Below are positions 1 through 9,900 of a stretch of DNA of 64,000 bases, piece after piece. Each line of letters begins with the position of its first letter. The first letter of the stretch is position 1. Under the pieces are notes generated by a model. That model did no database searches, was not told where the DNA came from, and was given only the letters and a program-made list of their open reading frames with translations. Source of the stretch: Mucisphaera sp965279675 (GTDB taxonomy: Bacteria > Planctomycetota > Phycisphaerae > Phycisphaerales > Phycisphaeraceae); assembly GCF_965279675.1 (NCBI RefSeq), contig NZ_CBDIIJ010000002.1, positions 62,001 to 126,000 on the forward strand, given 5' to 3'. The translations under genes were made by a program, and so were the position numbers.

Positions 1-395
1 GGCAGCTCGACCGTAAGGTTGTCTGAGTCATCGCACTGAAGCCTATTGACCACGACATGTGAGGCATGGCGACCGAAATGACCGCAGAACACGCGCTTTC
101 CAATCAACCGATGATCCATCGATTCACCAACTGTTCGTACTATTCCAACAAGCTGATAGCCGCACTGACATGGCCACTTCGAGCCTCCATATGGTCCACC
201 GACCATGAAGCTGCGTTCGGTGCCGTTGGACATGCCCGAGTGCGTCACCTCGATAAGAACCTGTGATGCTTCGCAAGACGGTAGCTCATCAATACGCCAG
301 CCGACATTATCACGCAGCGGAAACTCGATTGATCGAATGGAGTCTTGAAGGATACGCGAGGGCATGTCACTGCTCATATCATAGTCTAGGTTCAT
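1..395 (-). CDS. MDR-family (zinc-type alcohol dehydrogenase-like) oxidoreductase, C-terminal part outside window
   Basis: An open minus-strand frame runs from ATG at 393-395 off the left edge, giving about 131 residues with no stop. I translated it by hand. The motifs SGMSNGTE, GYQLVGIVRTVGE, GKRVFCGHFGRHASHVVV follow the GroES-like N-terminal half of medium-chain dehydrogenases, with the conserved G-x-x-x-x-G and G-x-R-V-F blocks. The usual Cys zinc ligand is replaced by the SGxSxGTE form, as in zinc-ligand-free members often fused to or paired with Gfo/Idh/MocA oxidoreductases, and such a gene lies immediately upstream at 540-1502 in the same direction. ATG codons at 375-377 and 363-365 are alternative starts; none has a clear ribosome binding site, and an in-frame stop lies at 462-464. 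Substrate unknown; a sugar or polyol is inferred from the neighbour. Confidence 0.75.
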   Translation of the reverse strand, partial: MNLDYDMSSDMPSRILQDSIRSIEFPLRDNVGWRIDELPSCEASQVLIEVTHSGMSNGTERSFMVGGPYGGSKWPCQCGYQLVGIVRTVGESMDHRLIGKRVFCGHFGRHASHVVVNRLQCDDSDNLTVEL

Positions 396-539
396 AGTAT
401 AGTTGAGTGCCGAATGATACTTCGTACCTATCGATGACGGATGCGTACTGATATCATATAGTCAGTTGGCGGTCATGACAGATTAAGTATGAATTATGCC
501 ATCTGTAGTTGCATATAGTTACTCATCGTATTATGATAG

Positions 540-1502
540 TCATGTATACGCTGAGCTATCTAATTTACTGAGCGCTCTAATATTTGCCAATGAATCGTCA
601 ATTGTGACTCTAGGCGGCAGATCGTGTATGACGCTGTCACAGAAGGACTCAATCATAGTACAGAATCTGTCACGGGTCTGTAGCTGAATCTCCTCCGGGT
701 CACCATTTGTTGGTACGACGCGGAGAGTCTTTCCATCGAATAGATCACATACCTCAATGCGCCCCTCTGTGCCTATGATGTCAGCCACCGCCCGAAACTT
801 GGTCTCCATAGAGGTACACAAATACGCGATACGACTCTTTGGAAAACTCATTAATCCAGCGTACGACGTCTGAAGAAGTCCGTCTTCTCGATGCACTGCC
901 ATGCCTTTGTACTCATCTGGCTCATCTGCCATCCAGTCGCGGATGCTTTTCATGCAATAACATCCTGCTTCATAAAGAACTCGACCGCCGAGCTCCGTCT
1001 TGGCACGCGTATCGTTATCCCAGTCATAGGTTGGGTAGAGTACTTCTGCACGAATGATACGTATATCGCCTATTCGGCGGCTAGCTAGCAACTTCGGTAT
1101 GACGGTCATTTGGTCGGTGAAGAGGTGACTGAATGCCTCCATAGCCACTTTGCCGTTCCTTCGACAGGCTTGCCTGATATTGATGGCCTCGCCTTCGCTT
1201 AGAACCATGGGCTTCTCGCATAGCACGTGCTTACCTGCTTCAAGTGAACGAATAATCCACTCACAATGCAGGCTCATTGGCAGTGTACATAGTATGGCAT
1301 CGATATGAGGATCGGCCAGCATACCTTCGTAGGTGTATGGCTTGCCAAGCGCAAGAGTCTCGGCATACGTTGCAGCCTTATCCTGACTGCGGCTAGCTAC
1401 ACCTATAACTTCCGCGTTTCGCGCCTGAGCCAGAGCAGAAGCGTGGCGATTCTTGACGATTTGCGACGCTCCCAGAAGACCAATTCTTACGACTTCTGAC
1501 AT
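540..1502 (-). CDS. Gfo/Idh/MocA-family NAD(P)-dependent oxidoreductase
   Basis: About 320 residues, near the usual family length. The N terminus IGLLGASQIV is the Rossmann dinucleotide-binding turn; about residue 95 the motif CEKPM carries the catalytic Lys of the family (EKP); the C-terminal half, with ELGGRVLYEAGCY, is the alpha/beta substrate domain. ATG at 1500-1502 is preferred over an upstream ATG at 1553 because GAGG lies about 10 bases before it and the Rossmann strand then begins right after the start. Family members oxidise or reduce sugars, inositols or related polyols in the cytoplasm. The next gene downstream on the same strand is the MDR oxidoreductase at 1-395 (145-base gap), so the two may be co-transcribed. 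Exact substrate cannot be read from the sequence. Confidence 0.88.
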   Translation of the reverse strand: MSEVVRIGLLGASQIVKNRHASALAQARNAEVIGVASRSQDKAATYAETLALGKPYTYEGMLADPHIDAILCTLPMSLHCEWIIRSLEAGKHVLCEKPMVLSEGEAINIRQACRRNGKVAMEAFSHLFTDQMTVIPKLLASRRIGDIRIIRAEVLYPTYDWDNDTRAKTELGGRVLYEAGCYCMKSIRDWMADEPDEYKGMAVHREDGLLQTSYAGLMSFPKSRIAYLCTSMETKFRAVADIIGTEGRIEVCDLFDGKTLRVVPTNGDPEEIQLQTRDRFCTMIESFCDSVIHDLPPRVTIDDSLANIRALSKLDSSAYT

Positions 1503-1936
1503 AGTGGATGCCTCAAGACATAAACTTGAACTGCAGCTGCCACCATGAAACAACTAGTCAACATGTGAATGTATGTACCTGTGAATTTCTTCGCACCATA
1601 GCTAGCATGATGCATCTGATAGACGTTCATCCGTTACGAGCTTTCACTTCGAGCGCATTGTCTTGTTATATGTGCATACCTTAGCTTACTAAGCTGGCTT
1701 GCCCTGTTTGGCATAGAACATTCATATGTTGCATTATTATTCTGATTATACAAGTTTATCTTTTACCATATTCCTGCTGTATAATGTGTCTCGTACATCG
1801 ATTGATTACACCGACTGCATACACTATCTATTAAGATCTCACAGAGTCACATGGATGAGATACTTAACAACTCCTTATTCGATACATGAACCCGTCATTT
1901 CTTAGCTACCGCACCATATCTTCGAGCGTAAACTAT
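1503..1936. other. AT-rich intergenic region
   Basis: No convincing coding frame on either strand. Visibly AT-rich with many short TAT/CAT runs. It separates two minus-strand genes and would hold the promoter of the Gfo/Idh/MocA gene; I could not pick a specific promoter or terminator with confidence. Confidence 0.5.
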
Positions 1937-4024
1937 TCAGGTAGAGACTTCTTCGACGGAGCCACGCGACACGCATGCACGCGATACATTCATAATATCA
2001 TGGACTGCTACTTTGGCACATCGCATACTCTTACCTGATTGCTTTCGCGACCGAACTACAACAGAAGCACCTATCCCAAGTACGCAGAGTGTTGAAGGCT
2101 CGGGGACGTAGCCGACATACAGTGGTATCAGACTGCCATTGCCATACCCGACGTAAGCATCTGATGCATACAGTCTCTTCGTAACGCCATCTCTTGTCTC
2201 TTCTACTAAGATGTTGTAGTTGCGTGGAGGGCTATGGAAGTTTGCTTCACCGATGGATACCGACAGACTCGACTCATTGTTAATAAACATCGGCTCGACT
2301 TTCGGCGCGCCTGTAGCATAGACTAGAGCACCAAGTATCTCAGTTGATCCGCCATTAACTGTCTCCACAACCGTGCCGCCCCTCTCGGTCTTAAGCCCCA
2401 GTATCCAGAGATTTCCCCCGTCATTGATTATCTTAGATCCTTGATTCTCTACATTAAACTGTCGTGCCCATACATTGATATCTTTAAAAACCCACTCGCC
2501 ACCAACAACGTCTTCGAGATATAAATCACCACCCCCCCTGTTCGAGTAGCCGCCCTCTGTATGTCGGGAGTAGTTACGGATAACAAGGTCTCGGTTAGCG
2601 CGATGATCTATTTTGATGTTCGTACCATATGCTTCGGTGATTCGCTCAATGACGACAGTATCGGATGTACCCTCACTGATTCGTATTGTACCATTACCAC
2701 GAATGCGGGTCTCTGTGCCAATGATGCGTTCCACTGTGCCGCGCAGCTGCAATGTGCCGTTAATGGTCCATTGGCCATTAGGCAGGTAGACAGTGGTTTT
2801 CCCTTCCGCCGCAGCAGCATCAATTGCCCTTTGAATCGCTGCGGTATCATCGCCTCGATCTCCAGAGTCCCCATTGCCCCCGAACTCTATGGGGCTGATC
2901 CAGTTGTCTAAAGAAGGCAGCGGTAGCTCTGGTGTTGGCCTAACCTCAAGACCCAGTGAACGCTTGGGTGAATCAAATAGTTGCAGGACCTGATGGCTGA
3001 CGAAATGATCGATATATCCGCTCGGCACAACCTTGGAACTACTCTGGATACTCTTCGAATAGCCAACAGTATACACATCGCGAGCAACAAGCGCTGCTTG
3101 GCTACTTAGATTGATCGCACTATGTGGACTACTCCCAGTTGGCACATCGAAGCACGCACCATCGAGTGTGACCATCCCATTAGATACAATGTTAATAGCC
3201 GGAACAATATTATTACTTCTAATATTACGCATGGCAACAAACTGACCACTGTGGTAGATGCCGGCTGTTCTCTGGTTCTGAAGCGTAATATTCTCATATG
3301 TTGTACTATTAACTGTATAGCCGATCTTGATGCCGACGTCGAAGCCATCCACATGGATGTCGCGTATCATTGCAGGGCCAATCTCATCCGTGAAGGATAG
3401 GTCAAGCCCTACTGCTCCAGCTCCGTCGCCACTCTTAATCTTGACGTCCTTCACTGTTCCCTGGTTATTGGCTATAAACTGGATACCGGCTGCCCCGCTA
3501 TTACCTGAGCCTGTATTCACAGTAAGGTTGTGTATTGCGTTGCGGAATCTCTGTGCGGGCGCTGCTCCTGTATTAATCACACCCTTACGATTAGTTACAT
3601 CATTAAAGCCCGGCGCGTCATCGGCAAGTTTGATAATCGATAGATCAGAACCTGCCCCCTGCAGGATTGTCCGTTTTGATCGATTTCCACCGCTGGAGCC
3701 GAGTGGCCAATGCAGCGTGTTAGATACGTTATAAGTACCTTCAGGAAGGTAGATAATCGTATTGGCATTTGCGTGGTCATCCAGAGCTCTTTGAATGGCT
3801 GCTGTATCATCCCTGCCATCGTCTGCATTGGCGTTGTAGGGTGCGGCACTCACATCGACGACACGTGAGTCACTTGGGAATACGATCCCGGCGAAGGATG
3901 GTCGCACACAATGCAGAATCATCAGGGGGCACAAGAGCACAAAATGAATGCGAGTTAGCCACCTGTAGCTATCAGTGGTCCTGCACGAATAACTGCTTGA
4001 GCTGTAATACGCACGCCTGATCAT
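1937..4024 (-). CDS. Secreted pectate-lyase-like beta-helix protein with PEP-CTERM-type tail
   Basis: 695 residues. An N-terminal hydrophobic segment at about residues 25-45, ending FAG, looks like a signal peptide. The segment with DDTAAIQRAL followed by YLPEGTYNVS (about residue 70-105) occurs again near residue 390 as DDTAAIQRAI and YLPNGQWTING. This D-D-T-x-A-[IL]-x-x-A plus [IV]-Y-L-P-x-G pattern is typical of the Pectate_lyase_3 / right-handed beta-helix superfamily, so the protein has two tandem helix domains. Near the C terminus VPEPST, a hydrophobic stretch and RSRK form a PEP-CTERM exosortase signal. Unusually, about 30 more residues follow the basic cluster. ATG at 4022-4024 has AAGGAG eight bases upstream. 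Enzymatic activity (lyase or glycoside hydrolase) is not certain; export and surface processing are inferred. Confidence 0.85.
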   Translation of the reverse strand: MIRRAYYSSSSYSCRTTDSYRWLTRIHFVLLCPLMILHCVRPSFAGIVFPSDSRVVDVSAAPYNANADDGRDDTAAIQRALDDHANANTIIYLPEGTYNVSNTLHWPLGSSGGNRSKRTILQGAGSDLSIIKLADDAPGFNDVTNRKGVINTGAAPAQRFRNAIHNLTVNTGSGNSGAAGIQFIANNQGTVKDVKIKSGDGAGAVGLDLSFTDEIGPAMIRDIHVDGFDVGIKIGYTVNSTTYENITLQNQRTAGIYHSGQFVAMRNIRSNNIVPAINIVSNGMVTLDGACFDVPTGSSPHSAINLSSQAALVARDVYTVGYSKSIQSSSKVVPSGYIDHFVSHQVLQLFDSPKRSLGLEVRPTPELPLPSLDNWISPIEFGGNGDSGDRGDDTAAIQRAIDAAAAEGKTTVYLPNGQWTINGTLQLRGTVERIIGTETRIRGNGTIRISEGTSDTVVIERITEAYGTNIKIDHRANRDLVIRNYSRHTEGGYSNRGGGDLYLEDVVGGEWVFKDINVWARQFNVENQGSKIINDGGNLWILGLKTERGGTVVETVNGGSTEILGALVYATGAPKVEPMFINNESSLSVSIGEANFHSPPRNYNILVEETRDGVTKRLYASDAYVGYGNGSLIPLYVGYVPEPSTLCVLGIGASVVVRSRKQSGKSMRCAKVAVHDIMNVSRACVSRGSVEEVST

Positions 4025-4640
4025 CCGTCATTCTCCTTCTGTAAGTGCGATAAAGCCATACGCAGATTGCATTTATAATTCGCATGCGAATGGTGTCTAA
4101 GTTGAAATCTGCTTAACTACCGCGAGCGTCCTAGCGGTCATCTGTTCATGATTTAAGAAGATTTTAATGTCTGCTTATGTTTTGTCAACAATTAACTTTC
4201 TCGATCTGCTGTCGCAGATCACTTCTCCCTCTGAGACCAGTAGTCTGCTGGTCAGCGTCGCCAACGGTAGAAGCGCCGTAGAAATCCCCAAGGTTTTCCC
4301 TTGCCGTGACTTTCAGCTCTGCCCACTGCGGGTCAGTGACTTCAAGAGGCCAGCGCAACACCAGCCATCCGACCAAGAGTGATCCTTGCAAATCTGACAC
4401 GATGAACCAGAATTGCAAAGTTGTTTAGCTGCGCCTCTGTCGATGAAAGACCGTCCTCTGAGACCTATGACCAACAGCTAGGGCGGCTGACGGTCAACCT
4501 GCGAGCCCAAGACGAATCCAAGCCCATTGGAGAACGCCGCTTGCCCAAGTCGAGGCATTTGAATAGGCCGTGAGACTTGCCCCCAAACAACCATTGCCTC
4601 TAAGTGCGTGCGGTTATATGCACTGTCCACAAAAGCAATA
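4025..4640. other. Intergenic region, no gene recognised
   Basis: Upstream region of the beta-helix gene and then low-information sequence. A 77-residue minus frame at 4185-4418 is open but has no recognisable family, signal or ribosome binding site, so I do not call it. Base composition shifts here, from AT-rich on the left to GC-rich on the right. Confidence 0.45.
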
Positions 4641-4681
4641 GCGGGTGACCGGACTTGAACTGGCGACATTCAGCTTGGGAA
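4641..4681 (-). repeat. Degenerate 3' half of tRNA-Gly (old attachment-site remnant)
   Basis: 41 bases match the 3' half of the intact tRNA-Gly(CCC) at 60350-60421, from the anticodon loop to the acceptor end, with two C-to-T changes, both in CpG context. The 5' half of the tRNA is absent. Same orientation as the intact gene. Best read as an older att-type duplication left by integration at this tRNA. Confidence 0.8.
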
Positions 4682-4857
4682 TGCCCCAGGCTGCAGATCC
4701 GAAACGCGTAAGCGACGCTATCGCCGAGGGTTCTGGATTGCAAGCAATGCGGGTCTTGCGGCGGATCCGGCCGATCTGCGGCCGTCGCGCGGTGTAGAGG
4801 GGGTCTACATCGCGCACTGTGTGCCGGAACATCTGACCGCCCTCACCGGGCATGGCA

Positions 4858-6282
4858 TCAGTCTTCTCGCTCGGCGATGAACCTGCTCAGGAGGGACACG
4901 TTCTCGCTGAACCTTTGGCTGCACAGATACCTGTCGCCAGGCTCAAAGATCGGCTGGCCTACCAGACGCCCGCCGTCGTAGATACTGACCCAGCGGCCCT
5001 GATCGTCCAGTTCCCGGAGCACCCGTCGGACATCGCTCACCGGTACACGAGGCCGCGGTTCAGCGATGCCCCGCTGTACCCGGCGGAGTCGCTGTCTCAG
5101 TTCGTCAATGCGGGATTCGACCTTCCAAGCGTAGTTCCCGGGCAGATTCTCGTCGCTGAATGTCGGCTCGTAGTCACGTCCGCGACGACGCATGTACAGC
5201 GGCCGGTTGGTCTCCAACTCGTAGTAGCGCGCAAGTCGTCCATCTTCGAGCGTGGAACGCTGAAGATAACGGAGCGCCGCAGGCAGGGGCTCTAGATACT
5301 TGTCATCGCCGGTGACCGACGCGATAGTGAGCAGCGTCGCGATCGCCTCCTGCGTCTCGTCACTCGCGATCGCGGGCGGCTCGAACCGACGCGCCCAGAT
5401 CGGGTGCATCGCCTCGTCGTATTGCTGGGCCCACCCGCGCTGAGGCTCTGGCAACTGAGCCAAGACGAGGAAGTCGCCCAGTTTCCTTAATGCCGCAAGG
5501 TACCGAGGATCGTCGTAGGTCTCGTGGGCGAGCACAAGCACCTGCGCGACGTACCCGCAGACGTTGTCGTTGAGCGTGTACATGTCCCAGTAGTTCTTGA
5601 TGCGCTTTGCATGTTGCCAATCACCGTCGGGAAAACGTGCTGGAATCACGGGCCGTTCACCGACCGGCCCCCTCCAGATCTGCGGGAATCCGCCGTTTGG
5701 AAACTGCGCGGCAAGCAGCGCATCAAGCCCGATGCGAGCGATCTCGCTGATCTGTTCGTGACGGAACTCATGCGCACGGTCCGCGCGGATCATGAGCATG
5801 AGTGCGGATTGTGACTGCCCATCATCGAGCGATGAAACGTTGCGGCCCCGCCCCTTCCCGTTGCGGTAGTCGGACACCCGTTGCCCGTCGGGGTCGAAAT
5901 CGATGCTGTTTGTCCACCCGCCGGACTTCAGCTGTCCGTAGGCCAGTGCCAGCGCTGCGTCCGTGGCGGCATCCAGATAGAACCTTTCGCCGGTGGCTCC
6001 GTACGCGTCGAGATATGCCATGCCCACCGTCGGCGTCCCGGGCGGCTGAACCCAGATCTGATCTACGGTCGCCTCGCCCTCACCCCATCTCGTTCCGTCA
6101 TCGAGGTCGTAGTGGTAGACGTAGCCGCCGTGGGTCGCAACGTGCTCGACGTAGTACGACGCGGCTGTGCGCAGTGCTTCGACGGCCCTAGCCCGCAACG
6201 GATCTCCCGCCGCTCTCGAGGCAGGACCGGCAAAGACTAATACGACCAGGATGAGAGCGGCTCGGATCGACGACGTCAGCAT
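4858..6282 (-). CDS. Secreted PL10-family pectate lyase
   Basis: About 474 residues. A signal peptide (SSIRAALILVVLVFAGPAS) is followed by an all-helical catalytic domain. Family-10 pectate lyase landmarks are NGGFPQIWRGP, YTLNDN, RGWAQQYD, MHPIWARRFEPPAI and a nearby S-D-E-T; PL10 enzymes cleave polygalacturonate by Ca-dependent beta-elimination using a catalytic Arg in an (alpha/alpha) barrel. Start chosen at ATG 6280-6282, which has AGGGAGG five bases upstream. The longer frame starting at 6465 would translate the tRNA fragment at 6315-6359 and is not credible. The C-terminal 90 residues (KVESRIDELRQRLRRVQRG and beyond) form a helical extension beyond the core. The gene lies alone between two truncated tRNA-Gly copies, so it may have arrived as an inserted unit. 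Confidence 0.9.
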   Translation of the reverse strand: MLTSSIRAALILVVLVFAGPASRAAGDPLRARAVEALRTAASYYVEHVATHGGYVYHYDLDDGTRWGEGEATVDQIWVQPPGTPTVGMAYLDAYGATGERFYLDAATDAALALAYGQLKSGGWTNSIDFDPDGQRVSDYRNGKGRGRNVSSLDDGQSQSALMLMIRADRAHEFRHEQISEIARIGLDALLAAQFPNGGFPQIWRGPVGERPVIPARFPDGDWQHAKRIKNYWDMYTLNDNVCGYVAQVLVLAHETYDDPRYLAALRKLGDFLVLAQLPEPQRGWAQQYDEAMHPIWARRFEPPAIASDETQEAIATLLTIASVTGDDKYLEPLPAALRYLQRSTLEDGRLARYYELETNRPLYMRRRGRDYEPTFSDENLPGNYAWKVESRIDELRQRLRRVQRGIAEPRPRVPVSDVRRVLRELDDQGRWVSIYDGGRLVGQPIFEPGDRYLCSQRFSENVSLLSRFIAERED

Positions 6283-6314
6283 GAGGGCCTCCCTCACCAT
6301 TGTACCGATGCGTG

Positions 6315-6359
6315 AAAGCGGGTGACCGGACTCGAACCGGCGACATTCAGCTTGGGAAG
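6315..6359 (-). repeat. Exact 45-bp copy of tRNA-Gly 3' half (putative att site of the 54-kb island)
   Basis: All 45 bases are identical, in direct orientation, to 60348-60392, which spans the tRNA-Gly(CCC) from the anticodon loop through the T arm and acceptor strand plus three bases past it. The match stops abruptly on both sides and the tRNA 5' half is missing. This is what an attachment site looks like after site-specific integration into a tRNA gene. Confidence 0.88.
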
Positions 6360-6942
6360 AAGAAATCCAAGGTCGCCGAAAAGCCCCTATAAGCCTGGGT
6401 ATTGGATGAAGATAGCGCGATTCGCACTCTTTGCAAGTTTCGCTTGAACTCGTACTGGTTCGCATCGTTTGTAGTATTTGCGAGGTTTACTTATCAGCCT
6501 GCAACCTCCGGATGGGCAGTCCTAAATGGATCTTCCGCGACTAACTCGAAGAACTAGATTTACAGGTAGGTGCTGGCACGTTTGTAGTGAATCAGTCAGT
6601 GCCTTCGCTGTCGCAGCTGGTCACGATCTGGCATCGGCTGACGCATCAACAAAAATGCATGGTGCACCGGGTCATGGAAGTCATGGCCAACTAAGCATTG
6701 GCCGACTAGGAAAAAATAGCTCGAGGGTCGTGTCGAACCCAGACCAGTCATTTCAACCGTGATTCTCTTCTCTTGTAGCGGCTTGTTGTCCTCGGTCTGA
6801 TGCGAAGCAAACGCGATCTGCACCTCAGTGAACAGTGACTTCTTGATTCAAACGACCTCGTTAAAACAACATCGAATCATGTGCAAAAACCAGCATTCCG
6901 GATAGATCAGCGTGCTGGGAGAGACGCAGTTAGGATCTGTGC
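6360..6942. other. Non-coding region upstream of the GH2 gene
   Basis: No supported gene. Short frames at 6526-6762 (+) and 6596-6823 (-) overlap, show no family features and are rejected. The last bases carry AGGAT seven bases before the GH2 start. Adjacent to the putative att site, this would be the first interior sequence of the island. Confidence 0.5.
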
Positions 6943-9900
6943 ATGAATACCAGCTCAAACAAGTCGGTAACGGCTTTCATACATGGACAAGACGCCAGCC
7001 ATACTTATCTCGCTCGCCTCCTGTTAGTCCTGCTGCTGATCCTCGCACCTTCAGAACTCAGCGCCCAACACGCTAGTCCCGCTACTCTCCCCGACGTCGA
7101 ACAACTCGACTTCAACAACCCGGTCGATCAGACATCCACCGCCAACCAGCGTGCGGAAACAGCCGCCAGTCGAATGGGGCCAAACACCGTCGAAGCCCTG
7201 CCGTACATCCGTCTCACGCCCCGTACACTAGATATACCCGGGATCGCCAACAACCGGCTCAGCCTCAACGGCACCTGGGACTTCATCCATGAAGTGCCCG
7301 CTACTTTCGATGGCTCGGGAGATTCAGCCAGCGACTGGCAGAAAGTAAATATACCCGGGCACTTCGCCTTCCAGGGTCACCCCAGAATGCACGCCGAGTT
7401 TGGCGTGCCCGTCGCCTATCGAAAGTCGTTCGATGTGCCCGCCGGCTGGCAGGACCAAACCGTCATCCTCAGATTCGAAAGCGTCGACGGCTTGACCCGA
7501 GTCTGGGTCAACGGCCAGCCCGTCGGTGAAAACGACATCGCCACACTCCCAAGCGAGTTCGACATCACCCCCTGGATCAAGCCCGGCCAGCCAAATGAGA
7601 TCACACTGACGGTGGAAACCTCCCTCGTCACCTACTGGTCACGCCGAGAGCTAGGCGGCATCAACCGCAACGTCTACCTACAGGCACTACCCCAGACCCA
7701 CCTCTCACGCCTGCAGGTCGATGCCGACGTCGAAGACGGGAAACCCGCCACCCTTAACGTCCACCTCGCGATCACCAATGACGCCGATGAACCCGCCACA
7801 CAACGCCGCCTCGGCTTCACCGTCACGGACGACACCGCTTCCAAGAATCCCGTGAGACTCCTCGACGCCTCTGAGATCATGCTCCCACCCATCGCGCCCC
7901 GCCAGACGATGCACCTCACTGTGCCGCTCAAGGCCGAGAACGTCAGGCAGTGGACAGCCGAAACCCCGCACCTCTACCACATCACCGCCATGCTCAGCCA
8001 GAACAACAACGGCTCCGACACACCAACCAGAATCATGTCCGCCAGCCAGCGATTCGGCTTCAGAACCATCGAGGTCGTCGGATACGAACTCAGACTCAAC
8101 GACCGACCCGTCAAACTCCGGGGCACGAACTACCACATCACTTACCCCGAGCTAGGCGAAGCCGTCCCCAAGGAAATCATCCGCAAAGACCTCGAGCTGT
8201 TCCAGTACGTCAACTTCAACGCCCTTCGATCCCGACCCACACCAGACATCGCCTACGTCGACCTCTGCGACGAAATGGGCATCTACACCACCGTCGAAGC
8301 CATGGTCACCCTCATGATCTACGCCCGCGGCATCACCCGCGATCACGGCGCCAACCCCGACATCGCACCCGGCTACCGCAACCACGTCGCCACCATGATC
8401 GAAAACTACTACTCCAACCCCTCGGTCATCGCCTGGGGACTCGCCAACGAATGCCCCTACTACGACTGGTTCCGCACCGCCGCCCCGGGCATGAAACACC
8501 GCGACCGCACGCGTCCACTCTTCTTCGGATCCGATCGACGCGAAGGCGTCAGCATCCCCCATATGGACCTCAACGACGACCACTACCCCCGCGACGAGCA
8601 AAACCCCGAGGGGCCTCACTACGGCATCGGCGATACCGAAGACCCAACGACCATTCGCGGTCTCGCCTGGGACTACCCCGACGACCGCCCGAACATCTTT
8701 ACCGAATGGATGGGAATCCCCGGCGAGCCCACCAAAGAAACCGAGTTCGACCCCGGCATCTACGACTTCTGGGCTCACATCGCCGACACCCACATCGAAG
8801 CGCTCTATCGGTTCCCCCACTTCGCAGGCGGTTTCCACTTCAAAGGCGCTCCCTACATCGGCGCCAAAGAAGTCTCCTGGGGCGGGGTCTTCGACGCTCA
8901 CCGCAACCTCAATGACCTCTCCTGGCACGTCAGGAAAACCCACGCACCTGTCCGGATCTTCAACACCCGAGGCGTGCGCGACGAGACCTCCCAACACGCC
9001 AGATTCGAGGTCGCCAACCGCTACGACTTCCTAGATCTCAACCAACTCACCTTCCGCTGGCGTCACGTTGACGACCAGAAAGGGGAGGCTCACGTCGAGG
9101 CCCCGGCCCGAACAACCGGCCACCTCTTCATCCCCATGACTTCCAGCCAGATGCACCGGGTCAACATGCAGATCATCGATCCGACCGGCCGAACCATCGA
9201 CGAACTCAACCTGACCATCCCGGCTTCTGACGAGGTCCGCAGAGAACAGCGCCGCGAGCAGCAACGTGCCGCCCGAAAGAAAGCCGAGGCCAGCATCGAG
9301 CCCCCACCCACCTACGCCGAACGATACGGCCACTGGATCATCCAAGCCGGTCAAACCGAAATCCACATCGATCAGACAACCGGACTTCTCACATCCGCCT
9401 CAATAGAGGTGAACCAAGAGAATGCAACCATCCTCGACGGCTCACCAACGCTCTTGGTGCTCCCGTCTCTCCGTCGCAACTTCCGCAATCAGGGAGAGGC
9501 GGCTCTGACCAACCAGGCCACTGACTGGCAGGCACGCCACGTCACCCTGCTAGAACAACCCGACCGGATCGCGGTCATCGCGCAAGGCGGGTACACCAGC
9601 GCGCAGGGAACTTTCATCACCAGCCTGCACCACGACGGCCGCATTGAGATCAACTACGCCTTCGTCTGGACCAGCCTCGCCAACCTGGAGCTCTTCTCCG
9701 CGGGCCTGGGCCTGCAAGCCGGCCCGAGCTTCAACAGCCTGCACTGGGACCGCCGAGCACGCTGGACCGATTACCCCGAGCACCACATCGGCAGAGCCGC
9801 CGGCGTTGCCTCGGCCGCCGGCCACCCACGCTGGAATGAGGCTCAGATAATCGCTGCGCAGACGCCGAAGGACCAACCGATGCCCGATATCCCCTGGTCG

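Noticed and set aside
66..266. 66-residue plus frame at the left edge
   Set aside because: Antisense to the partial MDR oxidoreductase, which shows family motifs.
4185..4418. 77-residue minus frame
   Set aside because: No ribosome binding site, no family, overlapped by a plus frame of similar length; cannot be supported as a gene.
6283..6465. Longer start for the PL10 gene at 6465
   Set aside because: The added residues would be encoded partly by the tRNA-Gly fragment and precede the signal peptide; ATG 6282 has a strong ribosome binding site.
8152..8997. 281-residue minus frame opposite the first GH2 gene, and the 321-residue plus frame at 7950-8915
   Set aside because: Both are shadow frames of the GH2 coding sequence, with low-complexity Val/Gly/Asp or Arg/His/Pro composition.
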